A stretch of 5,898 nt of DNA, taken from Gammaproteobacteria bacterium (lineage in GTDB: Bacteria > Pseudomonadota > Gammaproteobacteria > Steroidobacterales > Steroidobacteraceae). The DNA is taken from NCBI GenBank assembly GCA_003165495.1, contig PMMB01000071.1, forward strand, positions 1 to 5,898. The letters are read 5' to 3'. The notes beneath the pieces were generated by a model, which saw nothing but the letters and a program-made list of their open reading frames with translations, searched no databases and was not told the origin of the DNA. A program made the translations under genes and the position numbers. Each line of letters begins with the position of its first letter. Position 1 is the stretch's first letter. Below are positions 1 through 5,898 of the stretch, piece after piece.

Positions 1-311
1 AGAATGACGAGATCCACGGCCAACCGCTTGAGCCGCCAATATTCGTGCGCGCGCAGCAACTGCCTGACGATTTCAAGGTCGTTCTCGTCGTCTATCCTGA
101 CCAGCACGATCGGCAGGTCGCCGGATATGCCGTGGGGCCACAAGGCGGACTGTCCCAACTGGTTCGCCTCGAGAATATCGCGGGATGCCCGCAGTGAGGA
201 ATCGGAGTACAGCACCCGATTGGCAATGCGCTGAAATGCTTGAGCCTCTTCGAAGTCGACGCCGAGATACCGGAGCTGCACCTGAGCCTGCGTCCACGCC
301 AGGGTTTTCGC
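1..311 (-). other. ndvB: Start of the GH94 phosphorylase catalytic domain, cut by the window edge (residues about 1825-1927)
   Basis: The last 100 visible residues contain EEAQAFQRIANRVLY followed by LWPHGISGDLPIVLVRI, with GISGDLP at 1885-1891. This motif marks the first helices of the GH94 (alpha/alpha)6 barrel. Family knowledge: this module phosphorolyses linear beta-1,2-glucan and so sets the chain length before ring closure. The catalytic aspartate and phosphate-binding residues lie downstream, beyond position 1, so activity cannot be judged from this window. Confidence 0.85.
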
Positions 312-3300
312 GCGTTCGAAAGACGCCATGTCGCGATGCTTGTCGACCAACGCGACGGCCTGCTCTCGGCTGGCGCTGACGCCCGTCCAAAAAGCAACGC
401 GCACGGTTTCGCCGGGTGCGATTCGCACGCGGCGGCGCAGCGACAGCACGGGATCGAGAACGGTTCCCGCCGTATTGGACAGCGGCCGAGCGTCCATGAT
501 CGAGACGGCATTGCGCAAATCCCGCCCGCGGCCGAGGAAACGCGCTCGATCGGTCTCGAACTGCAAACCACCGATGCCTACTCCCTCCAGAGCGCTGACG
601 TGAGCTACCCAAATCTCGGGATCCGCGGGTTCTCGGGCCCGTCGCGTGGCGAGCAGTGCGCCGCTGTCGGCGATGAATTCGGTCCGCACGAAGAGTTTGG
701 AGAATGCGGGGTGCGCGGAGTCGGCGGCGGCCGTCGCCAGGACCACCTCGGCGTAAGTCGTCAATTCGATTTCGCGTACGCGGTTTCCCTCATTGGTCAC
801 CGAGACTCGGCGGACTTCCGCATCGTCTTCGGGCGACACGAGGATCTCGGTCGAGGTGAGGATGCGTCCGTCCCGGCGAATGATTTCCGCGCGATCCTCG
901 AAAAATGCTACGTCATAGCTGTCGGGTTCGCGTCCGACAGGCTGATATCCGGCCGACCATACTTGACCGTTGACCACATCGCGCAGGAAGACGTAGCAAC
1001 CCCAGGGATCACAGGTCGGATCTTCGCGCCAGCGTGTCACTGCGATGTCTCGCCAACGGCTGTACCCGGACCCGGCGGCGGTCAACATGACGGAATAGTT
1101 TCCGTTCGACAACAAATGAGTGCGCGGTGCGACGTGATGCGGGGAGCTGAAGCGGCGCGGTGCGACGGCCGCCAATTCGCGCAGTTCCGGCGCCGATGGT
1201 ACTTCGTCCGATCCCGCCGAAGATAGATCGGAATCGCGCGGCGTTCTTTCCTGCAAAAGCAGCTCAGTCGCTTGGATGACGGAATTCGAGTGAAAGCATG
1301 TGCGAAAAATGCCGTCCTTCAAAACGTTGGCAATGGCCACCATGATCATTCCCTGGTGGTGCGCCATGAAGGCGCGTACCGGCACCACCGCCACGCGCTC
1401 GGGCAGGCGCGCGGGCGTGAAATCCAGCGCCTCGTACCAGCCAAATCGGCCGCGTCCGCCAAGTTTCTGCAGGCGCTCGAAATTGCGCATCGCTGCCGTG
1501 GGATCGATCATCGCTGCAAGACCGGTGGCGTAGGGTGCCACCACGGCCTCGTCGCCCAAACCGCGTTGCAAACCTAAACCGGGAACGCCAAAGCTCGAGT
1601 ACTGATAGGTGAATTCCCGATCGCGGGCATTGAAGGCCGACTCGGACACTCCCCACGGCAGATTCCGTTCGTTCCCGTACTCGATCTGGCGTTTGACGAT
1701 CAGCCGCGCGGTTTCGCCGAGCACGCTGCCCTCCGGCTCGCGCATGACCAGCACCGGCATCAGATACTCGAACATGGAGCCCGACCACGAGACGAGGGCC
1801 GAACCTCTATCGACGGGTGTCAGCAAGCGCCCCAACCTGAACCAGTGGCGAACCGGCAAATCGCCCTTCGCAATCGCCACGAAACTCGCGAGCCGAGCCT
1901 CCGATGCCAGAAGATCGTAGCAACTGGGGTCCTGCGCACGATCGGCCACTCGATAGCCGATACTCAACAATTGACGTTGCGGTTCCACCAGAAACCCGAA
2001 TTCCATGGCCATTGCTATGGCGCGGCCCCGGCGCGCGAGCGCATCGAGCCGTGCGGCAAGCTGCCGGCTCACGGCGGCGTCCGCTTGGATGTCGCGGTGG
2101 TGGCTCAGCACGTTGGCGCGCAGCATGTCAGACCAGTGCAGCAGCGGCGCGTTGCTCCACTCGGGGCGTTCATCGGTCAACGCCTGGGCGATGTCGTAAA
2201 CACTTTCGGCTTGCTGAAGTATGGCCGCCAGTGCCGGCGCGTTGCTGCCGGAGCCGATCGATTTGAGGGAGTCACGGAGGGCATCGATCGCGGTGTCCAG
2301 GTGGCGCGGCGACACGCCATAGCTGCGCCGATCGTCGTTGAGTGCCCGAGCGACGTCCTGCATTTGCTCGAGGGTGTCCAGCATTCCGCTCACGTCGACA
2401 TGGGTCAGTGACAATTCTCGCAGCCATCTGCGGCACATGCCTTCGAGGGTGAGTAAATGACCGGCTAAATTGCCACTGTCCACGGTCGAGATGTATTTTG
2501 GATCGAGCGGGCGCAGATCGTGCGTGTCATACCAGTTATAGAAATGCCCGCGAAACCTCTCGAGCTTCTCGAGCGAGGAAAACGTGGCCTCCAGCCGGTC
2601 TACGGCATCAAACATGCCGATCCAGCCAAATTCACGGGCCGCTGCGACCGACAGCAGGTACAAACCGATATTCGAGGGCGACGTGCGATTCGCAATCACC
2701 GCATTCGGTACTTCTTGAAAATTGTCCGGCGGCAACATGTTCTGTTCGGCCGTCACGAACGTGTCGAAAAAACTCCAGGTCTGGCGCGCCATGATGCGCA
2801 GACGATGTCCATCGTCCGGAGTCAGCGTCTCGCGGCGCGCCAATCGTGCGGGCAGACTGACGGCTCGTGCAACGATCGGCGCGCACAGCCACGCCAACAG
2901 AAACGGGACGGCGATCCAAGGAATCTCATGCGCCTTGGCCGGCAGGAACAGCGCCAGACTCAAGGTCAGCAAGAGGCCCCCGGACATGCGCCGGTAGTAG
3001 CCGAACACGGTGGACGATCCATGGGGCTTCGATTGGGCCGTCGCGGTCCACTGCAGGAGATTGCGCCGCGAGATCGCCAATCGATACAGCGTACGAAGTA
3101 TGGCGTCCATCATGTTCCAAGCCTGGTCCGCCCAGAAGACCAGCCGTAAAGCAATCAGCGAAGCGGTCTGCTTCGCATCCTTGCGTGCGGCGCGCAGATT
3201 GATCAAAAACGGCAAAAGCGCCGGTAGTGCAATGGTCGCGAGAAAGAACAAGCTCCAGACTAGAGCCGCTGATCCCGCCCAGCACAGTGCGAACCCGAAA

Positions 3301-5783
3301 AAAACCGCGGGCACCAGAATCGACCTGCGCAAATTGTCGAACATTTTCCAACGTCCAAGCGGCGCCATCGGCCCGTGTGCGCCCAGCACCCATGGGAGCA
3401 GTTGCCAATCGCCGCGTGTCCAGCGATGTTGGCGCGCCGTGGCCACGTCATAGCGGGACGGATATTCCTCGATCACCTCGACGTCCGAGGCAAGACCGCA
3501 ACGGGCGTAGATACCCTCGAATAGATCGTGACTGAGCAATCGATTGTCGATGACGCGATTCGCCAGTGTCGTCTCAAAAGCCGTGACGTCATAGATTCCC
3601 TTGCCGTTGTACGAGCCCTCGCCGAACATGTCTTGATAGACGTCCGAGACGGCGAACGCGTAAGGATCGATGCCGCTCGGCCCGGAAAAGACACCTTGGA
3701 AAAACGACGCTTCGCGACCGACGGGCAACGACGGCGTCACGCGCGGCTGCAATATCCCGTACCCGGCCGTCACGAGTCGTTTGGCCGAATCGATCACCGG
3801 CTTGTTCAGCGGGTGTGCCATCTTGCCTATGAGTGCGAGCGCGGCGCCCCTCGGCAGGCGCGTATCCGCGTCCAGGCTGATGATGTACCGCACGTCTGCG
3901 TGTGCCTGCGGCGCTCGTCCGCCGACGGACACGAAGCTCGTGTCCTTCGATCCGCGCAGCAAGAGATTGAATTCATGGAGCTTGCCGCGCTTGCGCTCCC
4001 AACCCATCCAGCACCGTTCGCTCTCGTTCCAAACGCGCCGTCGATGCAGCAGCAAGAAGCGATCGTCCCCAAAGACGCTCCCATGCAGCCGGTTCAGGCG
4101 CGCAATTCCGGCAGCCGCTTGCCCAAGCAACTCTTCGTCCTGCGGCGCGGTTTCAGTTGCCGAGTCGATCCAATCGGTAAGCAGCGCGAAGCGAATGTCG
4201 CCGTTTGGGGAGGCCAGGTAGTGAACCTCGAGGCCGCGCACGCGTTCATCGATGTCCGCAGCGCTGGTCAATAGGATCGGCACTGCAACCACCGTGCGCA
4301 ATTCCGTCGGAACTCCGTCCACGAGCTCGAGGCCGGGCAGCACACTGGCGCTGCAGAAATGGATTACCCAAAGATTGACGATGGTGATTCCGATATCGGA
4401 TGCCGCCAAGAGCGCAAGCAATTCGATGACGATCGCCGTAATCCTATTGTCATCGGGTGCACCCGCGGCGAACACCAGCGCGGCCGTCATGGCGATGCTT
4501 AATATGGCGATGCCGCCCTGGTAACCGAGAACGCCCGCGGCTCGCGTCCCGCGGGCGAGGCGCTGATTCCAAGGAATGCGGTACCCCAATTCCCGCTCCA
4601 ACTGCGCGCGCCCTGCGGACACCAAGTAGTAGCCCGGCTCGAGCGCATGCTGCGGTTCGGGCTTGGGCTTGCCGGTGCTCCCAAGTCCGGCGGCTCGTTG
4701 GGCCGCATCCAACGCGCGTTGTGCCACGTCCATCTCCGTGTGCCGCGAGCGGCGCGACAGATCTTCGATCGCGTGTCGGTACAGGTCGCGGGTCGAAAAG
4801 TCGAATGCCGCGTAGGAACTGCGCTCGCGCATCAATTCGTCGACGAGACTGACGCTTTCGAAGAATTTGGCCCAATCGACCGCAGATATGAGCCGCAAGC
4901 TGGTGATGATATTCCGGACGCTCACGCTGACCGCGCCTTGACGCTGATGCTCGCTGTGGACGATCTCATCCGCGGTGGTGTTTTGCGCGGCAAACGTCTG
5001 ATGCAACCAAGCCAGGGCGGGCGTGCTCTCGGGGTCATGGTCCCGCAGCCGCTGAAAAAGCTGTACGGCAAACGCGTTGGGAAGCCGCTGCGCTTCGAGC
5101 CCGCGCATGGCGGCCGAATTCGGCGCCGCCTGCCTGGCGTCATCCGGCACCCACTTGTCGGCCAGTTCGTCCGCTTTCTCGCGCAGCTCCAACCGATAGA
5201 CGATGCCGGAAGCCAGACGGCTCAAGTTTTCGATCAACACCACACGCAACGTGATGGCGATGGCCCACAGCTCGCCGATCGTCAGCGGTTGGATTCGTTG
5301 ATAGGCGCGGCAGAACCGCACCAGAGTATCCAGCTCGAAGCGATTGTCGGAGTGCGCGACGATGGCCCACGCCAGTCCGTATACGCGTGGATAGCCGCGC
5401 AACGGTCCGTTGGAGAGCTTCGGCAGCTGTTTGTAAAATCCAACCGGCAGGTCGCGCCGCACGGCACGGATGTGCTCGTCGACGATGTAGTAATTGTCGA
5501 CCAACCATTCGGCCGCCGGCGTGACGGCTTGTCCTTTGCGAATTCCGGCGATCAGAGTGTGAAGGGCGGCGCCGAGACCCGCTGCGTTGGATCGCAAACG
5601 GCCGCGCAAGGAGATGCCGGCGGTTTGCAACGGCGACACTTCCTGCGTCCTCGCCAAATTCTCCGCGTGGTGTTCAAGTCGCTCGACGCTGAAAATCTCG
5701 CCGGAAATCGGCTCGTCAATCTCAGAGGGCCCATCCAACAGCGAACGCCCACGGCCGCGCCAGCGGAAATACTTCAATGGCAT
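1..5783 (-). CDS. ndvB: Cyclic beta-1,2-glucan synthase (NdvB/ChvB/Cgs family), 3'-truncated by the window edge
   Basis: The frame is open for 1927 codons from ATG 5783-5781 to the left edge, with no stop. Family enzymes are large inner-membrane proteins that make cyclic beta-1,2-glucan from UDP-glucose through a protein-linked intermediate. Visible in order: an N-terminal region with EWLVDNYYIVDEH (92-104); membrane segments near 423-475; GT84 residues D537, DAD 638-640, SHDLFEG 751-757 and RQHRW 784-788; membrane segments near 822-863 and 935-972; the helical cyclization domain with RTSPSNIG (1033-1040), VDSGNLAGH (from 1101), WGVSES (1377-1382) and FMAHHQGM (1472-1479); and GH94 motifs SNGNY (1559-1563) and GISGDLP (1885-1891). 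Known homologues have about 2800-2900 residues, so about 900 C-terminal residues, including the phosphorylase active site, lie outside. The start is the first in-frame ATG after an in-frame TGA at 5891-5889. No convincing Shine-Dalgarno precedes it. No frameshift or internal stop was seen. Family assignment is very secure; cyclic product and activity are inferred. Confidence 0.96.
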   Translation of the reverse strand, partial: MPLKYFRWRGRGRSLLDGPSEIDEPISGEIFSVERLEHHAENLARTQEVSPLQTAGISLRGRLRSNAAGLGAALHTLIAGIRKGQAVTPAAEWLVDNYYIVDEHIRAVRRDLPVGFYKQLPKLSNGPLRGYPRVYGLAWAIVAHSDNRFELDTLVRFCRAYQRIQPLTIGELWAIAITLRVVLIENLSRLASGIVYRLELREKADELADKWVPDDARQAAPNSAAMRGLEAQRLPNAFAVQLFQRLRDHDPESTPALAWLHQTFAAQNTTADEIVHSEHQRQGAVSVSVRNIITSLRLISAVDWAKFFESVSLVDELMRERSSYAAFDFSTRDLYRHAIEDLSRRSRHTEMDVAQRALDAAQRAAGLGSTGKPKPEPQHALEPGYYLVSAGRAQLERELGYRIPWNQRLARGTRAAGVLGYQGGIAILSIAMTAALVFAAGAPDDNRITAIVIELLALLAASDIGITIVNLWVIHFCSASVLPGLELVDGVPTELRTVVAVPILLTSAADIDERVRGLEVHYLASPNGDIRFALLTDWIDSATETAPQDEELLGQAAAGIARLNRLHGSVFGDDRFLLLHRRRVWNESERCWMGWERKRGKLHEFNLLLRGSKDTSFVSVGGRAPQAHADVRYIISLDADTRLPRGAALALIGKMAHPLNKPVIDSAKRLVTAGYGILQPRVTPSLPVGREASFFQGVFSGPSGIDPYAFAVSDVYQDMFGEGSYNGKGIYDVTAFETTLANRVIDNRLLSHDLFEGIYARCGLASDVEVIEEYPSRYDVATARQHRWTRGDWQLLPWVLGAHGPMAPLGRWKMFDNLRRSILVPAVFFGFALCWAGSAALVWSLFFLATIALPALLPFLINLRAARKDAKQTASLIALRLVFWADQAWNMMDAILRTLYRLAISRRNLLQWTATAQSKPHGSSTVFGYYRRMSGGLLLTLSLALFLPAKAHEIPWIAVPFLLAWLCAPIVARAVSLPARLARRETLTPDDGHRLRIMARQTWSFFDTFVTAEQNMLPPDNFQEVPNAVIANRTSPSNIGLYLLSVAAAREFGWIGMFDAVDRLEATFSSLEKLERFRGHFYNWYDTHDLRPLDPKYISTVDSGNLAGHLLTLEGMCRRWLRELSLTHVDVSGMLDTLEQMQDVARALNDDRRSYGVSPRHLDTAIDALRDSLKSIGSGSNAPALAAILQQAESVYDIAQALTDERPEWSNAPLLHWSDMLRANVLSHHRDIQADAAVSRQLAARLDALARRGRAIAMAMEFGFLVEPQRQLLSIGYRVADRAQDPSCYDLLASEARLASFVAIAKGDLPVRHWFRLGRLLTPVDRGSALVSWSGSMFEYLMPVLVMREPEGSVLGETARLIVKRQIEYGNERNLPWGVSESAFNARDREFTYQYSSFGVPGLGLQRGLGDEAVVAPYATGLAAMIDPTAAMRNFERLQKLGGRGRFGWYEALDFTPARLPERVAVVPVRAFMAHHQGMIMVAIANVLKDGIFRTCFHSNSVIQATELLLQERTPRDSDLSSAGSDEVPSAPELRELAAVAPRRFSSPHHVAPRTHLLSNGNYSVMLTAAGSGYSRWRDIAVTRWREDPTCDPWGCYVFLRDVVNGQVWSAGYQPVGREPDSYDVAFFEDRAEIIRRDGRILTSTEILVSPEDDAEVRRVSVTNEGNRVREIELTTYAEVVLATAAADSAHPAFSKLFVRTEFIADSGALLATRRAREPADPEIWVAHVSALEGVGIGGLQFETDRARFLGRGRDLRNAVSIMDARPLSNTAGTVLDPVLSLRRRVRIAPGETVRVAFWTGVSASREQAVALVDKHRDMASFERAKTLAWTQAQVQLRYLGVDFEEAQAFQRIANRVLYSDSSLRASRDILEANQLGQSALWPHGISGDLPIVLVRIDDENDLEIVRQLLRAHEYWRLKRLAVDLVI
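354..1121 (-). other. ndvB: GH94 N-terminal beta-sandwich domain (residues about 1555-1810)
   Basis: After a polar linker (about 1500-1550, rich in S, P, E and D) the chain resumes with LSNGNYSVMLTAAGSGYSRW (from 1558). This is the standard opening of the GH94 / glycosyltransferase-36 N-terminal domain in beta-1,2-glucan and cellobiose phosphorylases. It continues with alternating beta-type sequence, such as EVRRVSVTNEGNRVREIELT, and ends with VAFWTGVSASREQA around W1799. The domain supports sugar binding next to the phosphorylase catalytic barrel and has no catalytic acid of its own. Confidence 0.85.
1284..2831 (-). other. ndvB: Glycoamylase-like / cyclization domain (PF10091-type, GH189-like, residues about 985-1500)
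   Basis: This helical domain begins near RQTWSFFD (W1003) and holds RTSPSNIG (1033-1040), FYNWYDT (1081-1087), VDSGNLAGH (from 1101), the stretch after W1314, LPWGVSES (1375-1382), GWYEALDF (E1451) and FMAHHQGM (1472-1479). These are the conserved marks of the domain Pfam calls glycoamylase. As I recall it, the equivalent middle domain of a bacterial cyclic glucan synthase was shown to close the beta-1,2-glucan ring by transglycosylation and was placed in GH189. E1381 and E1451 are candidate catalytic acids by position in conserved motifs only; I cannot align them to a structure here. The helical stretch between about 1140 and 1290 is less conserved to my eye. Confidence 0.82.
2868..3320 (-). 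other. ndvB: Second set of predicted transmembrane segments (residues about 822-863 and 935-972)
   Basis: Two hydrophobic blocks follow the RxxRW motif. Residues 822-863 are long enough for two passes, begin ILVPAVFFGFALCW and have almost no charge. They are followed by a basic, helical stretch, RAARKDAK and onward (864-932). Residues 935-949 and 954-972 form another pair around the short linker AKAHE. Known family members place the glycosyltransferase between membrane segments, and this layout matches. The exact number of passes is uncertain without a topology program. Confidence 0.65.
3324..4316 (-). other. ndvB: GT84 glycosyltransferase domain (beta-1,2-glucosyl transfer, residues about 490-820)
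   Basis: This part carries the four spaced motifs described for this family and for processive inverting glycosyltransferases: D537 in FALLTDW; the DxD metal/UDP-binding motif D638-A-D640 in ISLDADTRLP; an acidic pair D753/E756 in SHDLFEG as candidate catalytic base; and RxxRW as R784, R787, W788 in RQHRWTRGDWQ. Family knowledge: it transfers glucose from UDP-glucose to elongate a beta-1,2-glucan on the cytoplasmic side of the inner membrane. All four expected motifs are intact, so this module looks active. Domain borders are estimates. Confidence 0.9.
4359..4517 (-). other. ndvB: First pair of predicted transmembrane segments (residues about 423-475)
   Basis: Residues 423-441 form an uninterrupted hydrophobic stretch beginning GGIAILSIAMTAALVF. 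A short polar turn, APDDNR, follows, and a second long hydrophobic stretch runs over 448-475. Charged residues are nearly absent apart from E454 and D463. The pair lies directly before the glycosyltransferase domain, as in known cyclic glucan synthases. Positions are by eye, not from a topology predictor. Confidence 0.7.
4518..5783 (-). other. ndvB: N-terminal soluble region of the glucan synthase (residues 1-422)
   Basis: This region precedes the first membrane segment. It holds the family-like opening SGEIFSVERLEHHAENLA (27-44), which introduces a helical segment. EWLVDNYYIVDEH (92-104), GYPRVYGLAW (130-139) and LTIGELWAIAITLRVVLIEN (167-186) follow; I recognise these as typical of Cgs-like proteins. 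There is no signal peptide at the N-terminus: the first 15 residues are basic and not hydrophobic, which fits a cytoplasmic N-terminus. No catalytic motif is visible. In Brucella Cgs a cytoplasmic N-terminal region precedes the glycosyltransferase, but I cannot assign a specific reaction to this part. Confidence 0.7.
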
Positions 5784-5835
5784 GTCTTTGTTTGTGGTCC
5801 AACTAAATGCAAACGAGGATAGCGCAATCCGCCCA

Positions 5836-5874
5836 GCGCCGCGGACTTTGTAAGTCTTACCGATTTCGCGGCGC
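5836..5874. repeat. Nested, exactly symmetric inverted repeat upstream of the glucan synthase gene
   Basis: The outer arms are perfect 8-bp complements: GCGCCGCG at 5836-5843 and CGCGGCGC at 5867-5874. Inner arms GTAAG (5850-5854) and CTTAC (5856-5860) are also perfect complements around the single base T5855. Both 6-bp spacers have the same length, so both arm pairs share one centre. The element begins 3 bp after a possible upstream stop codon and lies 52 bp before the glucan synthase ATG. It could be an RNA hairpin (attenuator or terminator-like, but without a following T-run on either strand) or a dimeric protein-binding site. Function is inferred only. Confidence 0.55.
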
Positions 5875-5877
5875 CGG

Positions 5878-5898
5878 CTACTCCGCGGTCACTTCGAC
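5878..5898 (-). CDS. Possible 3' end of an upstream gene (last six codons and TAG stop)
   Basis: Reading the minus strand from the window edge gives V-E-V-T-A-E followed by TAG at 5880-5878. Third positions are mostly G or C, like the neighbouring gene, and a stop 94 bp before the glucan synthase start is a plausible gene end on the same strand. Six codons cannot identify a product, and another frame could be the real one. A TGA at 5891-5889 closes the frame used by the glucan synthase. Confidence 0.3.
   Translation of the reverse strand, partial: VEVTAE

Noticed and set aside
73..612. Minus-strand frames of 179 and 159 codons overlapping each other.
   Set aside because: They are out of frame with the large gene, which reads GH94 sequence through the same DNA. 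Their arginine- and serine-rich products look like frame-shifted reading.
240..1226. A 328-codon open frame on the + strand.
   Set aside because: It is antisense to the GH94 N-terminal domain and linker. Its product is rich in R, G, D and A with no recognisable domain, so it is a shadow.
2446..2480. Two TTA leucine codons close together (L1106 and L1110), rare in such GC-rich DNA, considered as a regulatory or transfer signal.
   Set aside because: Other TTA codons are scattered through the gene, and the surrounding motif VDSGNLAGHL is fully conserved, so there is no sign of recombination.
4647..5822. A 391-codon open frame on the + strand.
   Set aside because: It lies antisense to the N-terminal part of the glucan synthase. 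The minus-strand frame has clear family motifs throughout, whereas the + product resembles no family I know. Long antisense frames are common opposite GC-rich genes.
5784..5850. A possible promoter, TTGCGC with TAGTTG 16 bp later on the minus strand.
   Set aside because: The -10 match is poor and it would place the transcript start within a few bases of the ATG, so it is not supportable by eye.
5836..5898. The palindrome as an intrinsic terminator of the upstream gene.
   Set aside because: There is no run of T after the stem on either strand, and the stem is interrupted by 6-bp mismatched spacers.

Overview
The window is almost entirely one very large protein-coding gene on the minus strand. 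It reads open without a stop from an ATG at 5783-5781 down to the left window edge, which is 1927 codons, and it continues beyond the window. The protein is a cyclic beta-1,2-glucan synthase of the NdvB/ChvB/Cgs type. This was recognised from my own reading of the minus-strand translation: family-typical motifs occur in the expected order along the whole length. The 3' part of the gene is outside the window. Known family members are about 2800-2900 residues, so roughly the last third is missing.

Domain order from the N-terminus (right to left on the + strand): a soluble N-terminal region (residues 1-422); a pair of membrane segments (about 423-475); a GT84 glycosyltransferase domain with D537, D638-x-D640, D753 and an RxxRW motif at 784-788; further membrane segments (about 822-863 and 935-972); an all-helical 'glycoamylase-like' domain that corresponds to the transglycosylating cyclization domain (about 985-1500); a GH94-type N-terminal beta-sandwich (about 1555-1810); and the first part of the GH94 phosphorylase catalytic domain (GISGDLP at 1885-1891), cut by the window edge. 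By family knowledge, these modules polymerise glucose from UDP-glucose into beta-1,2-glucan, trim it by phosphorolysis to a set length, and close it into a ring. The ring is then exported to the periplasm as an osmoregulated, host-interaction-related glucan.

Right of the gene (5784-5898) there is a short non-coding stretch with a strikingly symmetric nested inverted repeat (5836-5874). The last six codons and stop of what may be an upstream gene on the same strand also lie there (5878-5898). No RNA gene, mobile element, CRISPR array or second complete gene was found. The long + strand reading frames are antisense shadows of the big gene.

The DNA is GC-rich with G/C-biased third codon positions on the minus strand. 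Together with this protein family, that suggests a proteobacterium, but the sequence does not allow a genus to be named.
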